Of a stretch of 64,000 nucleotides of DNA, positions 35,256 to 46,459 are shown piece after piece. This DNA comes from Mercurialis annua (lineage: Eukaryota > Streptophyta > Magnoliopsida > Malpighiales > Euphorbiaceae): positions 1,808,001-1,872,000 of the forward strand of contig NC_065570.1 of assembly GCF_937616625.2 (NCBI RefSeq), given 5' to 3'. Positions within the stretch are counted from its first letter, which is position 1, and every line of letters begins with the position of its first letter. The translations under genes were made by a program, and so were the position numbers. The notes below the pieces were generated by a model. The model searched no databases and was not told the origin of the DNA. It worked only from the letters and a program-made list of their open reading frames with translations.

Positions 35256-36386
35256 TCATTCCACCAACCGACAACCACTCAATGTGTGCACCAAATTGGA
35301 AGCATTCCTCATAATTTTCTCATTCTCATCCTCAACCAACTTCAAACAAATCTCCAAAACTCCACTTTTTCTAGCTTCATCACAAATTTTCTCACTATAA
35401 CAGCACAAACAATTCAAAGTAAAAAGTCCACAAGGAATACCTCTAGAACTCCCATTCTTAATCACTTGAACTAAAACCTCAGCACACCCATTAATCCTTA
35501 TCATCTCCTCTCTACCTTCTTTACACTTTACCAAGAAACTCAACACCTCAACCGCTCGCTCCAAACCCGAACCGCAAATCCTAACCAAAATCGGAACCGC
35601 CCCGCATTCGATAGTTTTTCTTCTATTACCAACAAATGTACATATTGCATACAATGCCGTTGCTGCTTCCTTCACTTCTCGACCTTTTCCGCTCCGTAAA
35701 ATCGAAACCAATGCCTCAATTGCATTAGGGTAAGCTCCAATTGTCGCTTTATTAACCTCAACGACCGCTAAGCTTGTAATAATAGTACACCCAGTTGCCC
35801 GAGAATCATTCGACCCGGATCGGAGAATCGCCACGACCCGCCCGATTACACCTTCCGCGACTAAACCCACTTTGTTATCATCATCAAGAGAGAGATTCAG
35901 CAGTAAAGTTAGCGCCTTTTCTTGAAGGGGTAACTCGGACGAGTTAACACAGTTGAGAACTGCAGCAGAAACTGCTCCTGACTCAGTTAACTCACGGCGG
36001 AGAAACGGGTCTAATTTTGTGAGTCTGGTGAGTTGGGTGAGCGAGTCGAGCTTGGAAGTGAGCGGAGACGACGGTGAAGTGAGAGATGAGATTAGGGTTT
36101 GAAGTGGGTGGGTTTTCGAGTGCGGTGGCTTTGACGGCGGCGGGGGTAATTTAGGTGATGAGAGAAGGATAAAATTGGAAATTAGACTCCGGAGAGCATG
36201 GTTTGGGATTAAAGAAGGGTGTTCAGGGAGGGATAGTTTGGTAATTGGACAAGTACGGTGGCCGGAGTCTAACCATCGCTGGATTGATGAACGGTCGAAG
36301 GTGTGACCCGATGAGAGAATTACCGGGTCGGACATTATTTCTAAGGAAATTGGGCATTTGAAATCATCAGGAAAGTTAGTCCCCAT
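35256..36386 (-). CDS. PUB8: U-box/ARM-repeat E3 ubiquitin ligase, PUB8-like
   Basis: Plant U-box (PUB) ligases transfer ubiquitin from an E2 to target proteins. The U-box (about residues 5-78) starts PDDFKCPISLEIMSDPVILS and continues SGHTFDRSSIQRWLDSGHRTCPITK, an intact E2-binding surface. From about residue 95 to 370 there are helical armadillo-type repeats with LLNLSLDD, ATALYAICTFVGNRR and NASNLVHTLS motifs. It is a single exon of 376 aa, as for the short PUB8/PUB9-type group. Closeness to Arabidopsis PUB8 is judged from the U-box by memory, so the symbol is tentative. The gene converges with the TAF1B-like gene. Its leader contains tandem CTAGAGAGAGAA repeats, and a MITE begins 4 nt beyond the stop. 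I see no defect. Confidence 0.93.
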   Translation of the reverse strand: MGTNFPDDFKCPISLEIMSDPVILSSGHTFDRSSIQRWLDSGHRTCPITKLSLPEHPSLIPNHALRSLISNFILLSSPKLPPPPSKPPHSKTHPLQTLISSLTSPSSPLTSKLDSLTQLTRLTKLDPFLRRELTESGAVSAAVLNCVNSSELPLQEKALTLLLNLSLDDDNKVGLVAEGVIGRVVAILRSGSNDSRATGCTIITSLAVVEVNKATIGAYPNAIEALVSILRSGKGREVKEAATALYAICTFVGNRRKTIECGAVPILVRICGSGLERAVEVLSFLVKCKEGREEMIRINGCAEVLVQVIKNGSSRGIPCGLFTLNCLCCYSEKICDEARKSGVLEICLKLVEDENEKIMRNASNLVHTLSGCRLVE

Positions 36387-36500
36387 TCTTCAGCTTCTCT
36401 CTCTAGAATTGGAAAAAATTCAGCTTCTCTCTCTAAAATGGAAAATTTAGGTTTCTCTCTCTAGAAATGAAAATTTTGAGTTTCTCTCACTAGAATTATG
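36387..36500 (-). repeat. ~30-bp tandem repeats in the PUB8-like 5' leader
   Basis: Four imperfect units in the gene's orientation, each containing CTAGAGAGAGAA(G/A)C(T/C) followed by an A/T-rich AAATTTTCC(A/T)TT segment. GA-repeat leaders are common in plants; here they make a higher-order repeat directly before the ATG. Confidence 0.65.
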
Positions 36501-36700
36501 TGGGTTTTTGAAAGTGGTCGGAGAAGGAAGTAAGCAAGGACAGACTTTTGTGCTGAACTATTCTTTCGGCTTTTCCTTTTCAGACTTAGTGAATTGTTTT
36601 ACTGTTTTACCCTCTTTGCTTACATCAACTATTTCATCTTTTGGAATATTTTGAACTAATTGTTTTTTTTTTTTAAATAATCTTTTTCTAAATAAAAATA
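36501..36700. other. Presumed promoter of the PUB8-like gene
   Basis: About 200 bp between the repeated leader and a foldback element. No clear TATA box was picked out. Confidence 0.35.
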
Positions 36701-37341
36701 GGCTTAATTTCTTAAAAAACCCTCACCTTACACTTTTTTTTCGTTTATACCCTGAACTTGTAAAAACACCATTTGTACCCAATTTTGGGTTTTTATGTTT
36801 CATCCATACCCAAAAGCATTAAATTGTACTCTTTTCATTTAGAAAAGAGTTAAAATATACTTTTTTCTATTTTTAAAAATACAAATAAATCCTTAAACTT
36901 AAAAAATGATCAAATATATCCAAATAATTAATAAATTTTTTTAATTATATAAAATAATAAAAAAATTAAAAAAATTATTATTATTTTTAATTTTTTTGTA
37001 AGAAATATTTTTAAAAAAAATTAAAAAAAATAAAAAAAAATTAAAAAAATAAACAAAAAATTCGGAATTATTTTTAAAAAAATTAAAAAAAAATTATTAT
37101 TATTTTTAATTTTTTGAAGAAGATGGTATTTTTGTACTATTAATAACTTTAATATCTAATTAGTATATAAGTTAAAAATGAAGGATTGTTTTAAATTTTT
37201 TTCAAATGAAAAAAGTACAATTTAATGCTTTTGGGTAGAGATGAAACATAAAAACTCAAAATTGGGTACAAATGGTGTTTTTACAAGATCAGGGTATAAA
37301 CGAAAAAAATGTAAGGTGGGGATTTTTTAAAGAATTAAGCC
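36701..37341. mobile_element. Foldback element, family 2 (long arms)
   Basis: Arms of about 150 bp. Left GGCTTAATTTCTTAAAAAAC and right (reverse-complemented) GGCTTAATTCTTTAAAAAAT. Both continue CACCTTACA, TCGTTTATACCCTGA, ACACCATTTGTACCCAATTT and AGCATTAAATTGTACTTTTT-like blocks. The centre is A/T-rich simple sequence. It is related to 60829-61218. Non-coding. Confidence 0.82.
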
Positions 37342-37603
37342 ATAAGAATAAGAACAAATAACTCAAATTTTCACGCATGTCAAAATCCATATGGTTTTCG
37401 TTTTAATGTTTTTGTTCAGTTTTTGTGTTGGTTAATTAAATTAAAAAAAATTAAAATTTGATTTTTAAATTTTTATTTTTAACATGTATAAATAAAACTT
37501 AATCATTATAAAATTTAATGATTTAATTTATTTTTTAATAAATTTTTTTATGTTTTTTTAAATTTTTTAATTATTTAATCAGTTTAGAATTAAAATAATA
37601 TTC

Positions 37604-37786
37604 TTTTTTTTACCAGAAAAGATAATTATATATAACAGCAGATAACAATTACAACCGTACAACATTGGTTTTAACATTCTGTGTCAGATTATGAGCTAAC
37701 GAATTAAAGACCCTAGATACATGACAAAAGGAAACATCCACAAAGAGAAATTGAAAATGCCAAATATCGCTGCAAATACCCCAGGC
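37604..37786 (-). mobile_element. 5'-truncated LINE with RNase H tail and 18-bp TSD
   Basis: On the minus strand, codons from 37792 to 37649 read ICSDIWHF...SRVFNSLAHNLTQNV and then stop. This is the C-terminal part of the RNase H domain of plant L1-type LINEs. A short 3' UTR and a poly(A) tail (T run at 37604-37611 on the plus strand) follow. The perfect duplication AGAATTAAAATAATATTC flanks it (37586-37603 and 37787-37804). Confidence 0.88.
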
Positions 37787-37804
37787 AGAATTAAAATAAT
37801 ATTC

Positions 37805-38301
37805 AACAATTATATGTAACGGTGAAGAATCAATAATGCGAATGTTTATGATACAATTACTATAATAGACATTTTATTTAGTGAAGTTTAGCCTATAGTA
37901 AAAAAATATGTTAAAATAATTAATATAATTATCAAAAACAATAATCAATATACAATGCTCTTCATTTTAAATTGTTAGGTACTATTTATATTTTTTTGTT
38001 TTAATCGCAAATTAATAATAATATTCATTTTTTAAAATTAGGTGAAACATATACATGCGGAGAGCCGGGATCAGACCTCTGCCCTCAAATTGTATAGAGA
38101 AAAACTTTGGCTAATGTACAAGGTTTTATATTGAGTGTGACTTGAGACTATATACATACATTGATTTTAATTTTAGAATATTCTTTTTTCATGTCTAATA
38201 TGTAGCTATACATTTATGAACGCTAGTTTTGGTCCAATTATTTTGGTGAAGTCACTGAAGGGTGCGTTTTCATTAGTACCTATGACGACTTTATAATACT
38301 C
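37805..38301. other. AT-rich spacer between LINE remnants
   Basis: No gene or element recognised. Confidence 0.4.
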
Positions 38302-38870
38302 TTTTTTTTTTTCGAGGGAAGGAAATTCCTATGATATCTTTCAAAATCAGATTCCAAATACTATCTAAAACGTTATGTGTACACTCCTACTCCAAAAGAG
38401 TACGAGTAACCATAGTTGGTAATCCAATTAGCATAGCGGTTTCCTTCTCTATACATATGTTGAATCACGACCTGCCAATCTTTACAGATGAGGTTCTTAA
38501 CAGCTCGTAATAAATTAACGTTAGCATTAATACCACTATCTTTTTTCAAGAAAGTTTCTACTGAGAGTTTGTTATCCATCTCTAAAATAATGTTCTTATA
38601 GCCTCGCTGCCAAATTAACTCCAGACCGTCTAAAGGCACCTCAAAATCTCAGCTTGAAACACTGAACAACGCCCTATATTCATGCTGAAACCGAACAACC
38701 AATCACCATTGCTGTTCTGAGCTATACCACCGCGCTGGGCTTGTTACTCGACCCTTAACACCGTCCCTATTGACCTTGACCCAACTATCAGGAGGAGGAG
38801 TCCAACTAATGAGCTTTTCAGTTTTCGTAACCAGACCTGAATTAGCTTTAAAGATTGTTATTTACTAAAA
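38302..38870 (-). pseudogene. LINE 3' remnant with frameshifted RNase H domain
   Basis: The minus strand reads, in shifting frames, ISWTPPPDSWVKVNRDG (about 38830-38780), then GGIAQNSNGDWLFGFSMNIG, then VPLDGLELIWQRGYKNIILE...VIQHMYREGNRYANWITNYG with a stop at 38373. This order is the RNase H domain of LINE ORF2. At least two frameshifts break it. A poly(A) tail (T run 38302-38312) ends the copy. No clean target duplication was found. Confidence 0.82.
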
Positions 38871-38890
38871 ATAGATAGAGTTTTATAATA

Positions 38891-39034
38891 TTTTCTCTGT
38901 CCTAATAGAGTTGTCAATTCATTAATAGATTTTAAATAAGGACGATATTGAAAAATTAATTTTAAAGATTGTTATTTAATAAAAATAGATAAGAGTATTA
39001 GAAAAAATAGACAACTTTATTGAGACGGAAGGAG
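38891..39034. mobile_element. Stowaway-like MITE, degraded left end
   Basis: The right end reverse-complements to CTCCTTCCGTCTCAATAAAG; the left end TTTTCTCTGTCCTAATAGAG aligns with it. Both continue into AGTTGTC. TA lies on both sides. Confidence 0.6.
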
Positions 39035-39074
39035 TACTTGTTTTCCTAACAAATTCTGCAAATATAGTTTAATA

Positions 39075-39270
39075 CTCCATGTATTTCTATAGAAATGTAA
39101 CTATCACACAGTTTTAGAAACTATTTATTTATTTTTTAACTATACTCTTATCTACCATAACAACAAATTATAACCTATTAGTGAATTTAAATTTTTTTTT
39201 TTAATTAAAAATGGATAAGAATTTTGGAAAAAGAAAAGAAAAAAAGTTATTTTATTTGGAATATAGGGAG
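39075..39270. mobile_element. Stowaway-like MITE
   Basis: Ends CTCCATGTATTTCTATAGAA and (reverse-complemented) CTCCCTATATTCCAAATAAA, flanked by TA (39073-39074 and 39271-39272). About 196 bp. Confidence 0.7.
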
Positions 39271-39272
39271 TA

Positions 39273-39432
39273 GTTTTTTTTCTTCTTCAGAGATATTGAA
39301 ATTCTAGGCTAGTTGTTATATATAATCTATTCTACGGTAAATCCGCCTAAATATGGCGGCACTGACTCGCAAAACTGAGACCTCAGGATGCACTCGGTGG
39401 ACCTTGGCCAACTGGGTCAGGCCTCATAGTTT
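39273..39432 (-). mobile_element. Probable tRNA-derived SINE
   Basis: The minus strand has CTGACCCAGTTGGCCAAGG (A-box-like, about 39422-39404) and then GAGGTCTCAGTTTTGC (B-box-like, about 39389-39374), spaced as in tRNA-derived SINEs. An A-rich end follows (T run at 39274-39286 on the plus strand). No target duplication confirmed. Confidence 0.5.
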
Positions 39433-40342
39433 ATATGTATTGTTTGACTTTTAAATCAGCTTAATCAATAAAAATTATCAAATCTTTTTAATTTTTAATC
39501 AATAATGTAATTTTTTAAAAGTATTAATTTTGACGTATGTATTTTGATTGTAGTCAGTTATTCAATTTTTTAAATTTCTAAAAAAAATGCCAAATTGTTT
39601 TGATATTTATTATTTATGACTAATTTTTTTAATTTTGTCAATTATAACTCAATTTTTAAAAACATGTTTATACTAAAAAAAGATGGTAGGTCCATAAATA
39701 AAAAAAATTATATTAATGTATCTAGCCGTCTATAATTAAAATTAAACTAAAACTAACATTTTTAAAAATTAAATATAAATAAAAAATCGAAAATGTTAAC
39801 TGTTTTTGAGTGATAATCCCTTTTAGATAGAGCCATGCTATGTGCTATGTGATCTTAATTGAAATAGCATAAAATCAATGAATAAGAACCAATGAGAATA
39901 AATATTTGGTTATTTCTCCATATTATTAGTTTTTATTTTATTTGATCCATAATATTTTATTTATGTTTAATGCTCTTTAACTATTTAGTTTATATATTTA
40001 TAGTCCTTCTGCGGACTATGGATAGATTTTGTCGTTTTAATTTTATGAAAAGACGACCTTTTATACCTAAGGGACCGCATATATACAAAATAAATAGTTA
40101 AAATTCATATAAATATAAAAAAATTGTTAAAAATCAAATGAAACAAATAATAACAATACAAAAATTACAGGATGAGTTTAGCCTAAATTCTTACCCATAA
40201 TATAAAATCTTGGTTTATGGAGACTAATCAAATTAGACGGAAATAACAGAGTACATAAGTTGAAATTGAATTAGCAACTTCTGAAATGCACTTGAGTTAG
40301 CCACTTGAACTAGTCCTCGCTTGCTATGTATAAAAATAATTA

Positions 40343-40613
40343 GGTTAAATCCATTTGAAAGTTCCAGTTTGATATTGTATTTTTTTGAAAGTTCCTGTAC
40401 TATGTTTTTAGTTTTTTTATCCCTCTATTTATCTAATTTTCAAATCCTATTTTAGTATTTTTTTCAGTCTCTTTTTTTTTCTCCGGTGACATTAAAGGGC
40501 ATACAAATAAAAAAAGTATGTAAATAGAGGGGTTAGAAAAATCAAAAACATAATACAAGGACTTTTGAAAAAAAAAGATAGAGTACATGAACTCCAAATG
40601 GATTTTGCCAAAT
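40343..40613. mobile_element. Foldback MITE (AAATCCATTTG termini)
   Basis: Left GGTTAAATCCATTTGAAAGT and right (reverse-complemented) GGCAAAATCCATTTGGAGTT. Mirrored CCTCTATTTA and AAGTCCTTGTATTATGTTTTT blocks lie inside. Confidence 0.65.
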
Positions 40614-41313
40614 GATTATGACATTTTGTTGTTATATTGCACCCATATACCCTACTGTTTTGGGGCACCTGTCCAAGATTTAGGGAAGGCTCCTACATAA
40701 ATGTATATCTGGCATAACCAAACATAATTATGTACAAACACAGTACAATGATTTAGATTCACAAGAGTAACTTAAGGACAATGCAGCATCAATTTACTGT
40801 TAATTAAAGGTTTAGTATAACTTAATTACCATGGAGGAATATACCCTAATAAAAACAAACAGGGTATTTTATAAATTAGATCAATTTTAAAGTAGGATGG
40901 AAGCAAATTAAGAGCAAGACTATTTTCAATAATTCAATGAATAATTACTGTGGCTGAGAAAATGACAATGAAAATGACAGAAAGAAATATATTAATTATT
41001 AAGTGCCAAGTGTATAGAAAGTGATGGCTGAAGTATATTTTCTTGGATAAACAAAAATATTACCATTTTTTTAAATACCATGGTTTTATGAACCGAACCG
41101 AATCATCTGATTCATTTGATTCGATTCATTTTTTATTTTTCTTTAAAATTAGAAATATAATTCATAAATTGTTCGATTCTCTTAACAAAATTAAATATAA
41201 TATAATTTTTATTGCTTGTATATACTATTTAGAATATTATTCATTTATTAAAATTTTAATTTATTTAATAGTTTAAGTGTGATTTATTTATTAAAACTTC
41301 AATCTATTCACTA

Positions 41314-41315
<2 letters not shown>

Positions 41316-41346
<31 letters not shown>
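41316..41346. repeat. (ATT)n microsatellite
   Basis: About 10 TTA/ATT units in a row. Confidence 0.9.
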
Positions 41347-41979
41347 AGTATAGATATAATATTTAAATTTACTTACATTCGCCAATATTTTTATTTTTTA
41401 TTTAACTTGGATCAATTAAAATATCATAAATCGACAATTATTATTAGTTCGTCATCGGTTTGATTTTTAAATATTATTATTAAATATGAGACAAGACATA
41501 GAAATGTACTATAATAGTCTCTTAAATTTTTGACCTTTTCACCGGCTATGAATTAGATGGATGGGATTTAGACAAGTTGAACATTATGAGCCTCATGTTA
41601 GAGGTTAAAATAAGAAACAGAAGTGAAACAGTTATGCTCTAAAACTATTCAGAAACCTAATAAAAAACAAACGTGTTTCATTCTCATCACCACACTACTC
41701 TTCTTCATATATAATGATAGATTAAAATCCAAAATGGGACCAAAAAAATCCAAGAAAAGACAACATGATCCTGTAGGACTTTGCCATAAAGTTAGATATT
41801 GATCGAAAAATAATTAAAAATGCTTATTTTATATAATTTTAAGAATTAAAATTCCGTATAAAAGTATAAAAAAATTTGATACAATAAAGAGATTAGAGAC
41901 CGACCTTTTCAGTATTTTTATTTTGTGAAAGTTCAGAATTCGAGTACACATTCATCTATTCAGACGAAAATTGATACAT

Positions 41980-41983
<4 letters not shown>

Positions 41984-42027
<44 letters not shown>
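41984..42027. repeat. (AT)n microsatellite
   Basis: About 21 AT units, just 3' of the receptor-kinase gene. Confidence 0.95.
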
Positions 42028-42033
<6 letters not shown>

Positions 42034-42077
42034 GAACTCTCTTTATTGCATATATAATTTATATAGAAACCTATTCG

Positions 42078-42241
42078 AAATCTCAATAATTGCACACAAA
42101 GGTAACAACACTGACTAATATATTATACATGACCTAATAAAAAAATGTCTACCTAGCTATGTAGCTTCAAATATGGTGACTTGAAGACACAAGACACAAT
42201 AATTATACACAAAGATAACAATGATCTGATAAAAAAAATGT
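42078..42241. repeat. Duplicated 3' end of the receptor-kinase gene
   Basis: TTGCACACAAAGGTAACAAC...ATGTCTACCTAGCT (about 42090-42160) and TTATACACAAAGATAACAAT...ATGTTTACCTAGCT (about 42202-42251) are diverged copies. The second includes the real stop region. The pseudogene copy has only one (about 49010-49080), so the duplication followed the gene duplication or was lost there. Confidence 0.6.
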
Positions 42242-45200
42242 TTACCTAGCTTCAAGCATGGTAACCGTAACATCATTTACGGAATTTCCTTCGTCTGTAG
42301 TCGATATAGCGTCGCGACTTGTCTTCATAATAAATGCAGGCTGTTTCGGTGATGATAGGGTTGTGTCGTTACTCAACATGAACACTACATCAGACATTCT
42401 TGGTCGATCTACTGCACATTCTTGAACACATAATAACCCAATTTGGATGCATCTCAATACTTCATGTTCAATGGATGTGTCTCCTAGCGACGAGTCCACT
42501 ATTTCCAATGCTCTGCCTTCTTTCCACAGCTCCCAAACCTAAACGACTTTAAACTGAATTATTTACATATAAATTCACGAATTATATATAATTTTACAAA
42601 GTTTGATAAAATTTGATAAATAATACACCAATGACCGTTTCTTGGCAAATCGATTAAAAATCCAGTGAAAATTAATGACGCGAAAGTCAGATTTTCAAAA
42701 TAATATATTTTGATGTGTGAATGGCAATAGCCTACTCCAACTTCCACTTCATCAATTTTCATCATAAATTTTGAATAACCATTATTTTTTTTTTTTTTTT
42801 TTTTTTTTTGAGATAAAAAGTTCTATTAATCAAAAGCTGATTGATCAGCCAATACATAGAATTTGATAATCGGAGGGACATGTTCTAAATTTTGAATAAC
42901 CATTATAAACTCTTAAATTCATGTTATTTTAGCAATATGAGATTTTTTTAACATAATAATTTGAAAAACTTAAGCATTTGTCATTTTTATCGATTATAAT
43001 CAATTGTGATTTTTTTCCCTAAGATTTTATTAGTTATATTCGTTGTGAATGATTTTGTTTAAATTGTAGTCAAATATTTTAGTTGAATAAATTAAACGTG
43101 ATTTTGCTCACAGACAATCATAAAATTATGATGGCCATCATTTAATTGATGCACAGTGAGAAAAAATCAAGTTCAATTGATTCAATCGAGCAAATTTGAC
43201 CATAACTGATATAAAAAATTTCAAATCAGACTATATAACAAAATTAAAAGAATTATTTAGAATTGATATTTGGATTTTTAGATCTCTAGCCAATTGTAAC
43301 GGCTCTAGAAGGTGGTTATGCTTGATTAACTTACATATCCGACTAAATTTGTAGAAGTACTCTCTTCATAATAACTGCTATTTTTTCTTCCGGTGATGAT
43401 CTCTAGCAATAGAATCCCGAAACTATAGACATCCGATTTTACTGAAAATGAACCTTGCATTGCGTATTCTGGTGACATATAACCACTGCAACAGAATAGC
43501 ATATTAAAATGCAACATTACCTGCAGAATAATCTTTAAATGGAATGCAATTACTAATTCTGATATTTCTTGAATTTTTGAAGTGATATAAACTTACTATG
43601 TTCCAACCACATGATTTGTGTTTGCTTCAATTTGGTCGACTCCAAATATTCTAGCCATACCAAAATCTGAAATTTTTGGATTCATGGACGCGTCTAATAA
43701 AACATTACTTGCCTTGAGATCTCTGTGGATGATTCTCAATCTCGAATCCTGATGAAGATATAGAATCCCTCGAGCAATTCCACAAATTATGTTGTGGCGC
43801 ATTGACCAATTTAAATTTGATCTTTTTGCTTCATCTAATCAAGAAAATTCATTTCCACCATATTAAATACTATGGTACAAAAATAATTTTAGAGATCTGA
43901 GATTGAAATGAGAGTAACATTACCAAAAATAAAAGAGTCCAAGCTTTTATTTGGCAGGTATTCATAGATTAACATTTTCTCTTGCTCTTGGACGCAATAA
44001 CCGATCAACCTGACAAGATTCCGGTGTTGGAGTTTCGCAATTAAAGTTACTTCAGTTTTAAACTCTTCAGTTCCTTGTCCGGAATATCTTGACAGTCTTT
44101 TAACTGCTATTTCTTGTTCACCATCTAGCAAACCCTGTTATATGTATTATAAATTCACTATGAGATGGTCTCTATGTTGCGCGAAAAATTGAGTATTAAA
44201 AATTGAAACGAAATATGGACGCATAGCACTCAATAAGTTTCCGTGCAACATACAAATTTTTTTAAGTAAACTTACCCTATAGACGGCGCCAAAACCACCC
44301 TCTCCAAGCTTATTAGCATTCGAGAAATTGTTGGTAGCGGTAGCTATGGAACCGAAATCAAAGAATGGTAAATCTGCCCCTTCGTCGCTTCCCTTTCCAT
44401 TGCGAGAATCTCCCATGCTCATCGGACTTCGTGTGAAAGTAAACAAAGAATATTTGCTGCATTGTCTGTCTCTAGCTGGTCATATATGTAAACTAATTAA
44501 CAATTATTTGCAATGATCACTACAAATACTAATAAATGTATACAATTTCAGGTATTTGCTTACCTTCTTTCCTCTTCTTTACCACACAAAATGCAACAAT
44601 GACGATGATAAATAAAGCTACAACGGCTGATACGATGAATAATGCTTGCACTCCTTGTTTGCTAAGCGGACTCCTCGACTTCCCGTATTTAGCTATTAAA
44701 TTAAATAAAAAACAAAAATAACAGTCGTTTCTTCAATATGTCCATTAATTTAGTCAAGTAATGACCAAAATGTTAAACTTTCAAAAAATAATAGGCATTG
44801 GTATGTAGAGGTGATCATTGGACCGGATACTCGGACCACTCAAACCAATCCGCTTGCGCCGGAGTTGGGACCGTCATTTTACGTGCGAGTTTGGTCTATA
44901 TAACTCTAATGTATAGATTGTATAGATTGCATTACAAATGTTCGAACTCGGCCTATTCACATGTATAACTAGCTGGACTAACTTAAGACTCATGCATTAT
45001 TGATTGAATGTAACACTCGGATATTTATTAGTCATGTGAGGTCGAGTCCTAATTATATACGCAATCTGAAGTGGACCTATAATATAGACTTCATTCGAAT
45101 CTTAACCATTCATTGAAACTTCCATAAATGAAAAAGTACCACCAACTTGAAGAAAAAAAACAGAAGCATACCTAACTCAACTGCATCAACTCGTACATAA

Positions 45201-46459
45201 ATGTCCTGTCCAACACTTGAAAATGTTCTCATGTCAACCAAATCTCCGAACCACATCAAGCACCCAATGCCCGACTCGTATGCGCTCGTGTAGCCACTGC
45301 ACGAACAGTTCTTCAAGCATTCTTGCCAACATGTTTTCAAGCTCAAGCTCATGTTAACACGTGCCTTTGTAGTATCCGGCACCTTCACACGTGCCAACTT
45401 CACAAACCCTTCTCCGTTTCGACATGCCGTCGCCCCATTTTTCCTTACGCAACCATCCGACCCATCTCGTAAGAACCAAGCTTTCGGTGACTTTGGCTCA
45501 AATCCGGGCAAGCATTTGCATATGAAACTATCCGAATCATACGGGTCACAATTACTATTAACTCCGCATTCGCGGTAGTTATCACATTCCTCTTTCGGGG
45601 CAGACCAGAACCCGATCCATCGACTATCCCGATCGTTCCACGTAGACCGTTGCACGAGTCCCGGTTCACTCACCATCATTCTTGAAAATATTGTAGCATT
45701 CGTAGTAATTCCATAAGTAATATAAACCTCATCATTATTGTTCACAAAGCTAGTATTGAAAATATAATTACGGCTCATTTCCGGTACCCCGCTCCACCTC
45801 ACTCCGGTCCATGGACCGCCACGCCACCACCTTAGCGAGCCCTTATACAGAAACAACTGAGGATACCCTGCTGGATCAATACCGTAGAAAACGTTACCGG
45901 TTCCCGGGTCATCTTTTGATTTCCAAGACGACAGAACCCAATTCTTGCCAGTTTTTCTGTTCAATCCAAGCTTCATGTAAGGAAGCATAGTGTCAGTCGG
46001 ATGATCAAAGCTTTCCCATAATACTACATCACTATCCTGTCGAACCAGAACAAGATTACCCGTATCAAGAAGCTGGGCCTTGCAGTTATTACCCGGAAAA
46101 GAAACATTAGCCGACCAGACAGGACTTCTGGTTTGATTATTTCTGTATAGCACAAGATTACACTGGCTACCGACGGTGAACACTCCTGAGGTGTTATTGA
46201 TCGGATTATCTCTGTTAGCAACCCAGACAACGGTCGTTTCTGAAACGTTGTTATACCAAATTCCGACATAACGATGAGTTGGATTTCCCTGAGGGCTAAA
46301 GAATCCGAGAGCAAACCCTTGTCTGCCAGAGATTATTATATTATTAGGATCACCATCTCTGATTGAAGTTGTTGGAGTTATATAATCAACAGATACGCAG
46401 TAATTGAATGTAAGAAAGAGAAGTAAAGTTTGCAGGGAAAATTTTGTTTGGTTCATCAT
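42242..46459 (-). CDS. G-type lectin S-receptor-like Ser/Thr kinase, 7 exons, intact
   Basis: A plasma-membrane receptor kinase of the S-domain class (SRK/RKS1-like), whose members act in immunity, wounding or self-recognition. Exons: 46459-45172, 44692-44564, 44475-44276, 44134-43924, 43834-43597, 43485-43335 and 42538-42242. All are GT-AG with matching phases, 2514 nt, 837 aa. Signal peptide (about 1-24); B-lectin (about 30-150); S-locus glycoprotein domain (WWRGGPWTG near 220); Cys-rich EGF-like part; PAN domain (about 335-425); transmembrane helix (about 446-467). In the kinase: GEGGFGAVY, Lys551 in AVKRL, HRD Asp648, DFG Asp666 and [12 protein letters not shown]. The C-terminus [13 protein letters not shown] is typical of the family. 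An RD kinase, so catalytically plausible. W-box cores (TTGACT) lie at about 46526 and 46576 upstream. Ligand unknown. Confidence 0.95.
42785..42885 (-). mobile_element. Tiny 5'-truncated LINE in intron 6 of the receptor kinase
   Basis: A T run of about 25 nt (minus-strand poly(A)) is followed by about 76 bp of LINE 3' UTR (TTGATTAATAGAACTTTTTA on the minus strand). The perfect 20-bp duplication TAAATTTTGAATAACCATTA flanks it (42765-42784 and 42886-42905). Confidence 0.88.

Larger units (their letters stand above)
39433..42077. other. AT-rich intergenic region
   Basis: No gene. It contains a foldback MITE (40343-40613) and two microsatellites (listed). The remainder is AT-rich without recognisable coding. 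Confidence 0.5.

Noticed and set aside
45351..45578. Plus-strand frames opposite the receptor-kinase exons (also 57117-57344)
   Set aside because: Antisense shadows of the GC-richer ectodomain exons, seen at the same place in both copies.
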